A stretch of 64,000 nt of DNA from Flavobacteriia bacterium (GTDB lineage: Bacteria; Bacteroidota; Bacteroidia; Flavobacteriales_D; Crocinitomicaceae), in assembly GCA_947464135.1 (NCBI GenBank), contig CANHVK010000001.1:49096-113095 (forward strand), read 5' to 3'. Each line of letters begins with the position of its first letter. Position 1 is the stretch's first letter. This document shows positions 27,376 through 35,928 of the stretch, one piece after another. The translations under genes and the position numbers were made by a program. The notes below the pieces were generated by a model. It did no database searches. It was not told where the DNA came from and saw only the letters and a list, made by a program, of their open reading frames with translations.

Positions 27376-29943
27376 TCAGAATCTAATAATTAATTTCAAA
27401 TTATATCGTCTTTGAGTTAAATAATTTGGAATAGAATACATTCTTCCACTTACATCTTGAACCCATTGATGAGAAAGCACATTATTTATTCCCATTAAAT
27501 TAAATACCTCAAAAGAAATAAGTGCATCTGAAAATCTTGTCTTAAATTGTTTTAATTTTTTCTCATGAAGTAAATCGTAGGAAAAGCCTAGGTCAACTCT
27601 AAAATAACTTTTCTGTCTCAATGTATCTTTATAACGATCTATGCCTGGTGGACCATAAGGTAATCTGGTACCAAACTGTACACCAAGCTGGGCAGTCAAT
27701 CGTTCATATTTAGGCATTTTATCTTGAAACAAAATAGCAAAATTCAGTAATTGATCTGTAGGTCTAGGGATATAACCAGGCTTGGTTACAATACTATCTT
27801 TTTTTACATTGTCAGTTGTATATCCATCTATAATTTCTTCTCCAGACTTATTGTAATACAATTTATACGAGTCATTTAATAGATCTTCTTTCGTGTTTAA
27901 TAATCCTAATTTAAAAAAAGATTGTACCCCTTCAACAAATTCACCATGTACATTGAAGTCAACTCCATATGCGTATGCAATCGCATCATTATTAGAAACA
28001 TACCTTGTCCTTACATTATCTATTCCATAAGAATTTACATCCCACATATATTTATAAAAAGACTCAATAATTAATTTAAACGGTTGTTTTCTATTCCACA
28101 TTGCAAAATGATGCTCATAGCCTGTAATAAAATGAAAAGATTTTTGTGCTTTCACATCCAAATTTAAAGTTCCAGAAAGTGTTCTAAATTCTCTATATGC
28201 AGGCGGCTGATAATATAATCCTGTAGCAAAACGAAATTGAGCGTTTCTTCGTGTTAATTGACCATTATGATTATAATAAAATCTAGGATATATCACAAAT
28301 GAAATTCTTGGAGTTAAATAGATATCATTATTTATTTCAGTATAACCAAATCTAACACCTGATTGTAATGAATATTTAATCGAAGAATTAATGATAGTAT
28401 CTAAGCCCCAAACTGAATCTTTTTTCACTTTAAGTATTACTTTTTCTTTTGTCTTACTCCACAAATAAGAATGTTGAAGAAAGCCCGATACACGATTTGT
28501 TTTTAGAAATAAATCACTTTTAAGGGATGAACTCAATTGTAGTTTATCAGGGCTAAAAATATTTTTAGGAACCTGACTATAACCTGCAGAATCAAGGTAT
28601 TTCCACTCGTTTAATCTATCTTGTATTAAATCGTGTTGATAAGAGATACCCCAAAATACTTTTTGTTTGTCATTAAATCTAAAAACACCATTGTGATATA
28701 TATTTATTAATGTTGCATTCAATTGATTTCTAGCATGATTCAAAAAACCACCTACTCCTACTGTGCTTATAGAGTCGCCTACATTATTTTTAGAAGGATC
28801 TGTTTCTAATTCATTAATATAATACTCTGCGAGAATATCAAAACTTTCGCTTTCATTAGATTTAAAAATAGATCCATAAAAATCTAAATTTAAACGTTGA
28901 CTTGGCCGATATTTAAAAGCTGTACCTGCTGTCATAGTTTGAAAACTAGTGTGCTCCTGGCCATCAAAATATATATTTAATCGATATGCTTCATTCACCG
29001 TACCAAAATCGGTAGCTTGTGTTTGTGGAGCAAAACGAAATTGATTGGATGAAAGATGCATAAAGTTAGACCAGGTAATCTTTGGAGTCAACGTGTAATT
29101 AGAAAAAAATTGACCGTCATAAAAAACAGGATTATAATTACCTTTTGTTGGTAATGAATTTAAAAAATACCCATTTGCACGGTATCTAAATCCAGCTAGA
29201 TAATTAAATTTAGGTGTAACACGTTGAGCAATATGAGATTCAACACCCAGTAAAGACAAAGAAACTGAACCATTTGTAGAATCAGGCTCTATGTAACTAA
29301 TATCAAGAACAGAACTTAATTTATCTCCGAATCTTGCATCGAAACCACCACCACTGAACTTCAAATCTTTTACTAATGAAGAATAAACGATACTCATCCC
29401 TTCTTGCTGACCAGCCCGAGTTAAAAAAGGACGATTTACTAAAAAACCATTGACGTAAACTAAATTTTCATCGTAACTACCTCCACGAACATTATAATTA
29501 GATGTTAACTCATTATTTGAACTTGCAGAAGTGGTGTAAACTAATGTCCTTTCTACAGAAGTCAATGGTAATTTTTGAAAATCTAAATTTGAAATTTTTT
29601 GTAATGTAGGATCTAACTGATCTTTAGTAATAATAATTTTATCTGTCAGTTTAAAATTAAATTTGATTTTTCCTAAATTGAGTAATTGCCCATCTTGTAA
29701 ATAGACATCTTTACTTATAGTTACAGAATCATAATTAAAAATTAGGTTGTGCTTTTGATTACATGGTAAGACAAGTTCAAAATAACCTTCAAGATTAGTT
29801 TTTGTTTTAGTTGAATCCGTTTTTATCTCAAGGAATGGAATAGGTTTATTATTTTTTGAAAAACAAAGTCCAATGATTTTCCCAGTTTGAGCAGAAATAG
29901 TAAATGAAAATAGAACTATAATACTAATTAACAGAAATCGCAT
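27376..29943 (-). CDS. TonB-dependent receptor with carboxypeptidase-like N-terminal domain
   Basis: Plug-like SNYNVRGGSYDENLVYVNGFLVNRPFLTRAGQQEGMSIVYSSLVKDLKFSGGGFDARFGDKLSSVLDI; beta-rich C-terminus. Start set to MRFLLISIIVLFSFTISAQ (ORF track 29994). Confidence 0.9.
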   Translation of the reverse strand: MRFLLISIIVLFSFTISAQTGKIIGLCFSKNNKPIPFLEIKTDSTKTKTNLEGYFELVLPCNQKHNLIFNYDSVTISKDVYLQDGQLLNLGKIKFNFKLTDKIIITKDQLDPTLQKISNLDFQKLPLTSVERTLVYTTSASSNNELTSNYNVRGGSYDENLVYVNGFLVNRPFLTRAGQQEGMSIVYSSLVKDLKFSGGGFDARFGDKLSSVLDISYIEPDSTNGSVSLSLLGVESHIAQRVTPKFNYLAGFRYRANGYFLNSLPTKGNYNPVFYDGQFFSNYTLTPKITWSNFMHLSSNQFRFAPQTQATDFGTVNEAYRLNIYFDGQEHTSFQTMTAGTAFKYRPSQRLNLDFYGSIFKSNESESFDILAEYYINELETDPSKNNVGDSISTVGVGGFLNHARNQLNATLINIYHNGVFRFNDKQKVFWGISYQHDLIQDRLNEWKYLDSAGYSQVPKNIFSPDKLQLSSSLKSDLFLKTNRVSGFLQHSYLWSKTKEKVILKVKKDSVWGLDTIINSSIKYSLQSGVRFGYTEINNDIYLTPRISFVIYPRFYYNHNGQLTRRNAQFRFATGLYYQPPAYREFRTLSGTLNLDVKAQKSFHFITGYEHHFAMWNRKQPFKLIIESFYKYMWDVNSYGIDNVRTRYVSNNDAIAYAYGVDFNVHGEFVEGVQSFFKLGLLNTKEDLLNDSYKLYYNKSGEEIIDGYTTDNVKKDSIVTKPGYIPRPTDQLLNFAILFQDKMPKYERLTAQLGVQFGTRLPYGPPGIDRYKDTLRQKSYFRVDLGFSYDLLHEKKLKQFKTRFSDALISFEVFNLMGINNVLSHQWVQDVSGRMYSIPNYLTQRRYNLKLIIRF

Positions 29944-29978
29944 AGATTCATTCAACGATATATTTAAAAATTTATTAT

Positions 29979-31571
29979 TTACCATTGAATACAAATTAAA
30001 TCTTTTTCGAGTGGATTTAAATTATTCTTTAATAAATCTATACAAGCTATAGGATCTTGATTATTGAGCAATCCAAAAAAATTCTCTTTTCGTTCAATCA
30101 AACTTTGCTCTGGATATACCTTTTTTAGAATATCTTCAATTTGTTTTAAAGATATATCGTGTCGTTGTTTCTTGTTTTTTTCAAGTTTTCCAAATATGCT
30201 ATCTAATTGTTTACCCATTTTTACAATCTCGGACTCAATATAAGTACCCAACGATTCGTTTTCCTTCTCTTTTGATAATTGTCTTAATGAATCAGTTAAT
30301 TCATTGAAATGATTTGAAATTTGATTGGTTACTCCATTTGATTTTTCATGTTTCTCTAAAAATTGCTTTTTCAGTTTCAACTCACTTTCAAAAATCTCTT
30401 TTGTTTCGAACCCTAAATTCTTCCATTTTTGGATGATTTTATTATCAAAAATTTGAATAGAAACACGTACTTGTATTAATGGAAAAGGTATACCAGCGGA
30501 TTTAAAAACTTCTTTTAATTGAAGCCAATAAGCCATTTCGCCTCCTCCTCCAACATATGCTAAATTTGGTAAAATTGTTTCTTGGTACAATGGTCGCATA
30601 ACCACGTTTGGCGAAAATCTTCCAGGGTGTTTTTCTATTAATTCACTTATCTCTTCTTTAGAAAAGGTTCCTATACCTGCGATCGATACATGACCATATT
30701 CATCAGGTATCAATCTGTTTCTCAATCCTTTTTGAATATAAAATAAATTAATAGGTCTAGCAAAAGCTTGAGGTTTTATCGAATTTAGTATTAAACGATC
30801 ATTTGTGATTGCAACATCATCTTGAACAAAAGAGTCTAAAACTTCTTTTTGCATTGTTTTTACAAATTCAGCCTTTAACTCATTATTATCTGCATCCAAA
30901 ATAACAAGACCGTATTTTTCAAATAAAAAATGCATCAAATTTCTAGTAGCACTACCTAAATCAGCTCCATCAAAAGATTCAATAATTGAATGTATTTTAG
31001 ATTCTGGTTGATTCTGAAAAAATTGATGCAATACATTTTTTAACTCGTTCCATTGTGACAAATCATATCTCCCAATTGGCCCTCCCTGAAATTCGTTCCA
31101 TTCTACTTTTCTACCAAACAAATGAGTATGATTAACTTCATCGAAATCATGGTCTTCAGAAGCTAACCAATAAACAGGAATAAAATGATATTCAGGATAT
31201 TCACTATGTAATTTTTCTGCTAAATTAATTATATGTAAAATCTTTATAATTACATAAAACGGTCCTGTAAAAAGATTTAATTGATGACCGGTAGTTATTG
31301 TAAATGTATTTTGTTTTTTTAGTAATTGTATATTCCTATAAACAGGGCTGGATTCAGATAATGTTTTATATTGCTCATCTAAAACTTTCACTAAAACATT
31401 TCGTTTTTCATGATTGAAAAATGAAGATTTTTCGCCTATTTGATCCCTAAAACTTTCAATACTGAAAGGTCTATTAATAAATAAATTAAGTTCATCTTGT
31501 TTGTAAACTAATTGATTGGCAATCTCAGTAAAAAAAGGTATTTTATATCGAGGAACAGTAAAAGTGTTCAT
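29979..31571 (-). CDS. bshC: Bacillithiol biosynthesis cysteine-adding enzyme
   Basis: TFTITTGHQLNLFTGPFYVIIKILHIINLAEKL, FIPVYWLASEDHDFDEVNHTHLFGRKVEW typical of BshC. Start at the internal Met (MNTFTVPRYKIPFF). Confidence 0.93.
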   Translation of the reverse strand: MNTFTVPRYKIPFFTEIANQLVYKQDELNLFINRPFSIESFRDQIGEKSSFFNHEKRNVLVKVLDEQYKTLSESSPVYRNIQLLKKQNTFTITTGHQLNLFTGPFYVIIKILHIINLAEKLHSEYPEYHFIPVYWLASEDHDFDEVNHTHLFGRKVEWNEFQGGPIGRYDLSQWNELKNVLHQFFQNQPESKIHSIIESFDGADLGSATRNLMHFLFEKYGLVILDADNNELKAEFVKTMQKEVLDSFVQDDVAITNDRLILNSIKPQAFARPINLFYIQKGLRNRLIPDEYGHVSIAGIGTFSKEEISELIEKHPGRFSPNVVMRPLYQETILPNLAYVGGGGEMAYWLQLKEVFKSAGIPFPLIQVRVSIQIFDNKIIQKWKNLGFETKEIFESELKLKKQFLEKHEKSNGVTNQISNHFNELTDSLRQLSKEKENESLGTYIESEIVKMGKQLDSIFGKLEKNKKQRHDISLKQIEDILKKVYPEQSLIERKENFFGLLNNQDPIACIDLLKNNLNPLEKDLICIQW

Positions 31572-31633
31572 AAGAATTTTAAATTTTCTGTAAGAATGTA
31601 CCAAAATACATACTTTTGTCAAAAAAAACGAAA

Positions 31634-32086
31634 ATGGAAGCAATAATCAAAACAAACAAAGGTGAAATGAAAGTGAAATTTTACGATCAAGATGCTCCAA
31701 ATACGGTAGCAAATTTCGTGAAATTAGCAAAAGAAGGATATTATGATGGATTGAAATGGCATAGAGTTATTCCTGATTTTGTTATTCAAGGAGGGTGTCC
31801 AAACTCTAGAGAAGGAGCTACGGGAATGCCTGGTACTGGAGGTCCTGGTTACAAAATTGATTGTGAGTTAACCGGTGAAAATCAACACCATGACAGAGGT
31901 GTTTTGTCTATGGCTCATGCAGGAAGAAATACAGGTGGTTCTCAGTTTTTTGTTTGCCATAGCAGACGTCAAACTTCTCATTTAGATAAAAACCATACCT
32001 GTTTTGGCAAAGTATATGAAGGACTTGATGTAATTGATGCGATTCGTCAGGGTGACTCAATTGATGCAATCGAAATTATTGATTAA
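31634..32086 (+). CDS. Cyclophilin-type peptidyl-prolyl cis-trans isomerase
   Basis: FHRVIPDFVIQGG-like YDGLKWHRVIPDFVIQGGCPN, GVLSMAHAGRNTGGSQFFVCH. Confidence 0.96.
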   Translation: MEAIIKTNKGEMKVKFYDQDAPNTVANFVKLAKEGYYDGLKWHRVIPDFVIQGGCPNSREGATGMPGTGGPGYKIDCELTGENQHHDRGVLSMAHAGRNTGGSQFFVCHSRRQTSHLDKNHTCFGKVYEGLDVIDAIRQGDSIDAIEIID

Positions 32087-32107
32087 TCAACAACAAATAA
32101 TTTAACA

Positions 32108-32140
32108 AAAAAACGGGAAATAAATGTTCCCGTTTTTTTT
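32108..32140 (+). terminator. Intrinsic terminator
   Basis: AAACGGGAA-ataaatg-TTCCCGTTT plus T tract. Confidence 0.85.
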
Positions 32141-32208
32141 TGTTTCCTATTTATATGGTTGTATAACTTAAAAAAAAAAGCCACTTTTGTATGTAAAATT
32201 CATTTCTT

Positions 32209-32595
32209 ATGAAATTAGGTTTATTTTTTATTTTGTTGTTTTCTTGTAGCTTTAGATCATATGGGTTTTCTTTAAATTTAAAACCAAATGATAATCAAAT
32301 TGATGACTCAACAAATTACAACTTCTTTTCTCCGAATAATGATTCTATTAATGATTACTTTACAATTGAAAAAATCAGAACCAGAGAAATAATAGATGCA
32401 AAATTTTCCGTATTTAACCGTTGGGGAGATTTGGTATTTGAGGAATCCCCTTTTTTAAATAAATGGAATGGTCAGGGAAATCAATTAAATGTAAAAGATA
32501 CAGACCTTCCAGAGGGGGTTTATTTATACAGATTAGAATATAAATTTAATGATAAAACGACCACTTCTCTTGGAAAAATCATTTTAAAACGATGA
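32209..32595 (+). CDS. Short exported protein consisting almost entirely of a T9SS type B sorting (gliding-motility-associated CTD) domain
   Basis: Signal peptide, then NFFSPNNDSINDYFTIEKI...FSVFNRWGDLVFEE...WNGQGN...LPEGVYLYRLEYKFND...GKIILKR. Confidence 0.88.
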   Translation: MKLGLFFILLFSCSFRSYGFSLNLKPNDNQIDDSTNYNFFSPNNDSINDYFTIEKIRTREIIDAKFSVFNRWGDLVFEESPFLNKWNGQGNQLNVKDTDLPEGVYLYRLEYKFNDKTTTSLGKIILKR

Positions 32596-33644
32596 AAAAA
32601 TTAATTGCATTTATTTTATTGATAATAACCCAATTGTCTGCTTTCTCTCAAAATAGACAGTTCAACCATATATACATGCTAAACCCTGGGTTCTTCAACC
32701 CTGCAAATATGGATATTTTCACGAAATATGGTGGTACTTTCAACTATCTTAATGATTATATGAGTTCATCCTATTCTCCATTAAGTTTTTCTGCAATGGG
32801 TTATTATAATCCAAGACCATTTCAAGGATTTGGCGGTTCAATTATTAATGACAATTTTGGTGCGTACAATCAATTAGAAGTAGCTGGAAACGCATCATAC
32901 AAAATTTTATCAAGAAATGCTGGCGGTTTTTCGCATGCATTTGGAATTAGAGTTGGTTTCCTTCAAAAGTCTTTAAATACACTAGATTTAAGATATCAAT
33001 CTTTAAAATCTAGCCAAATTATTGATCCAACTCTAGGAGAAGTTCCAAGAGTTTCTTCTAATGGATTAAATGTTGGTTTTGGTTATGCATTTGTTACCAA
33101 TAAAATCGATGTAAACGTTAGTTTCCCTTACTTTTTTGGTAATAGAATGCCTTTTTCGGGTGTCGACTCAATACCACAACGTAGTGCATTAGAAATGGGA
33201 TTATCAGACTTTTTTCTAACCGCTGGTTATAAAGTTAGATTCGATCAAGATTGGTATGTTTTCTATCCAACAATAATTGCCAAAGGAGCGAAAAGCGCGC
33301 CTTTTCATTTTGGGGCTGATTTAAATTTCTTATTCAATCAGTTACTTTGGGTAAGTGCTGGATTTAGAAGTGATATGACAATTGCAAGTAGCATTGGTGT
33401 ATTTTTAGATCAAGGTTTCAGAATTATTTATTCTTATCAAAACGCAGCATTAACAAAACATAGTGCAACGGGATGGAATAACGAACTTTCAATAGGTTAT
33501 GCAAGAACTATTCCTGATAATCCATTTAATTACAGAAAATATACTACTGTCTCTGGTGATGTCAAAAAGGCTAAAATTTTCAAAATTAAAATGCCTAGAA
33601 TTAAATTTCTACGTAAATTAAAAGGAAGAATGAAGTACGATTAA
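32592..33644 (+). CDS. PorP/SprF family type IX secretion system membrane protein
   Basis: MLNPGFFNPANMDIFTKYGGTFNYLNDY...; ATGA overlap with the upstream CTD gene. Confidence 0.88.
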   Translation: MKKLIAFILLIITQLSAFSQNRQFNHIYMLNPGFFNPANMDIFTKYGGTFNYLNDYMSSSYSPLSFSAMGYYNPRPFQGFGGSIINDNFGAYNQLEVAGNASYKILSRNAGGFSHAFGIRVGFLQKSLNTLDLRYQSLKSSQIIDPTLGEVPRVSSNGLNVGFGYAFVTNKIDVNVSFPYFFGNRMPFSGVDSIPQRSALEMGLSDFFLTAGYKVRFDQDWYVFYPTIIAKGAKSAPFHFGADLNFLFNQLLWVSAGFRSDMTIASSIGVFLDQGFRIIYSYQNAALTKHSATGWNNELSIGYARTIPDNPFNYRKYTTVSGDVKKAKIFKIKMPRIKFLRKLKGRMKYD

Positions 33645-33657
33645 TTCGTACTTTTTT
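33633..33657 (+). terminator. Terminator hairpin whose loop contains both convergent stop codons
   Basis: AAGTACGA-TTAAT-TCGTACTT then TTTT on the + strand. Confidence 0.7.
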
Positions 33658-34567
33658 CTTTTTTAGAGAAGTAAGAAGTTAACCATACTCCAAAGAAAAT
33701 CATCGCCATATATCCAATTTTCTCCAAAGTGATTGTTTGAGTATAATCATCTGAAATTCCTATTGCAGCAAATAGAATTGCAAATACAATTACTAACACA
33801 GGCTGAGTATAAATATAAGAACTCGATGTAGAAGGGCTCAAATATTTCAAAGCATACATTGTACTCAAATAAGTTAAGAAAGTCACTCCAAAAACGATGT
33901 ATCCAATTTTCCCCCATATTTCAGCTGGAATCACACTAAAATCAACTTTGAATGTTTCTATATAAGTATATGGAAAGATAAGCATATACATTAATCCAAA
34001 TGTAAAAACATAGGTAATTACTGTAAAAGGAGAGTAGCGTTGCATTAAAGGTTTAGCAATAACCAAATAAACAGCATAACTCAACGAATTGATAAATAAA
34101 TAAATATCACCAAGTGTTGAATCTCCTTTGCCTGTTTTACCAACCAGTGTTAATAAAATTGCTCCGATTGCTCCTATGAGAATACCAATCATTTTTTGCC
34201 AACTTACTTTCTCTTTGAATAAAAAATAAGCAATGATTGCTACTAATATAGGATTAGTAGTCATAATGATCCCTGAGTTAATCGAAGAAGATAAATTCAG
34301 TCCGTGAAAGAAAAACAATTGATTGATTGTGACACCGAACAAACTACATAGTAGAAACAATCCAATATCTTTTTTTTGTATTCGTTCTTTTGGTAAAAAC
34401 AATAACTTAATAATCCAAAATAAAATTGTTGCTCCAGCTATTCGAAAAAATATAAAGGTAGTTGGAGAAAGAAATGCAGGCATAACCCCTTTAGCGATGA
34501 TATGCCCTGCTGCGTATAGTGTATTAACAAAAAGTAAAGCTAAATGAGCTCTCCAAGTAGCTGACAT
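33641..34567 (-). CDS. EamA/DMT family transporter
   Basis: About 10 TM segments, duplicated EamA-type pattern (SSSINSGIIMTTNPILVAIIAYFLFKEKVSWQKMIGILIGAIGAILL). Confidence 0.9.
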   Translation of the reverse strand: MSATWRAHLALLFVNTLYAAGHIIAKGVMPAFLSPTTFIFFRIAGATILFWIIKLLFLPKERIQKKDIGLFLLCSLFGVTINQLFFFHGLNLSSSINSGIIMTTNPILVAIIAYFLFKEKVSWQKMIGILIGAIGAILLTLVGKTGKGDSTLGDIYLFINSLSYAVYLVIAKPLMQRYSPFTVITYVFTFGLMYMLIFPYTYIETFKVDFSVIPAEIWGKIGYIVFGVTFLTYLSTMYALKYLSPSTSSSYIYTQPVLVIVFAILFAAIGISDDYTQTITLEKIGYMAMIFFGVWLTSYFSKKEKSTN

Positions 34568-35112
34568 TAAAGACTAAATTTAATTTTGAAATCCATATGT
34601 AAGTTATCATTTACAGCAATTCCCATCATAGACGGTTTTTCTACTTTGTGTTTATCTAAACTAACATAGAAATCCCCTTTTAGGGTAATTTCAGATGATG
34701 TTTTTGATTGTTCTGCTTTAATAGTAATATCACGTTTAACACCATGAAAATTTAATTCTCCATTTATAATTAGCTCATTACCATTATCTTTAATTGATGA
34801 ACTTACAAATGTTACTTTAGGATATTTAATAGCTTCCAATACTTCTAAAGCATGTGAATCTCTACTTGAATTTTTAGAATCAAAAGATGCCACTGTTGCT
34901 GCTATGGCAATTTTATTTATTTCTTTAGCAACATTATCATAATAAGCATTACATATAAAATCTTTGGAAGTTCCTATTGATTCATGCATAGGATGTGAAA
35001 GCGTGTATCTTAAAAAAGAATCTTCTTTATTTGCCGATACTTTGACATTATCAAAAGAAAACAAACCAAATAAAATGGTTAATAAAAGCGAGTTAAAAAT
35101 AATCTTTTTCAT
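34567..35112 (-). CDS. YceI family protein
   Basis: Exported; ...KYPKVTFVSSSIKDNGNELIINGELNFHGVKRDITIKAE..., YceI core. Confidence 0.88.
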   Translation of the reverse strand: MKKIIFNSLLLTILFGLFSFDNVKVSANKEDSFLRYTLSHPMHESIGTSKDFICNAYYDNVAKEINKIAIAATVASFDSKNSSRDSHALEVLEAIKYPKVTFVSSSIKDNGNELIINGELNFHGVKRDITIKAEQSKTSSEITLKGDFYVSLDKHKVEKPSMMGIAVNDNLHMDFKIKFSL

Positions 35113-35123
35113 ACTTTACAATT

Positions 35124-35831
35124 TTAAAATTTCATAACAACCATTGCTCCTGTATACAATCCTGTGGTAATATATCCCGAAATTTGGTGGAATTTTTTTA
35201 AGTCATCACTATTTCCATTTTTTAAACTTGATGAACCATAAATCATTCTACCTATAATCGGTGTAGCTACCATTCCTGTGAAATGCAAATACGCCAATGT
35301 TTTATGTGCTTTCATATTGCTCCAACCCTTGTTTTTGCGAATAATCACAGGTGGCGGTGCTAAAAATTGCAATAAAAACGTTGAACCATAAGCAATCATT
35401 GTTGTAGTTACAGCAGCATCATGTATAGATTTTAATGTCAGCATATCTTGCCCAGCAGTTGGTGAATTTGAGTGCGACTTATTAATTAACATTTGACCTG
35501 AAATAGAAGAGATTATCATCGTTCCAACTGCAGCCATGCCAAGTGCTTGATGGGTTTGCAACATTCTTCTACGAATTATTAATTCTCTTTCTCTTTTCTC
35601 TGGTGTTAACTCAAAAAATGAAATCTTTCTCATTACCCCATGTTCAGACCATAAAAATCGTTTAACTGGACCCATTCCATCTGGCAACAAGGACGTCACT
35701 TGTGTCTTTAAAGCAGGGTCATCAGCCAATAACTCATCTTCTTCTGCTGATTTTGTTTTTATAGTATCTGTTTGAGCAAAAACAGACAATCCAACAAACA
35801 AAACAAACAACACACTAAAAATCTTTACCAT
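35124..35831 (-). CDS. Exported four-TM protein with a His at each helix entry (cytochrome b561-like, putative)
   Basis: Signal peptide, then helices QTHQALGMAAVG, LKSIHDAAVTTT, MKAHKTLAYLHFTGM, LKKFHQISGYITTG. Confidence 0.6.
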   Translation of the reverse strand: MVKIFSVLFVLFVGLSVFAQTDTIKTKSAEEDELLADDPALKTQVTSLLPDGMGPVKRFLWSEHGVMRKISFFELTPEKRERELIIRRRMLQTHQALGMAAVGTMIISSISGQMLINKSHSNSPTAGQDMLTLKSIHDAAVTTTMIAYGSTFLLQFLAPPPVIIRKNKGWSNMKAHKTLAYLHFTGMVATPIIGRMIYGSSSLKNGNSDDLKKFHQISGYITTGLYTGAMVVMKF

Positions 35832-35928
35832 GGTAAATATATTTAAAATTTCTAATCAAAGGACGTAAAAAAATGATGATAATTAATTTTTAACTAAAAA
35901 ATTAACATTTAAATACTTTAATTTAGAT

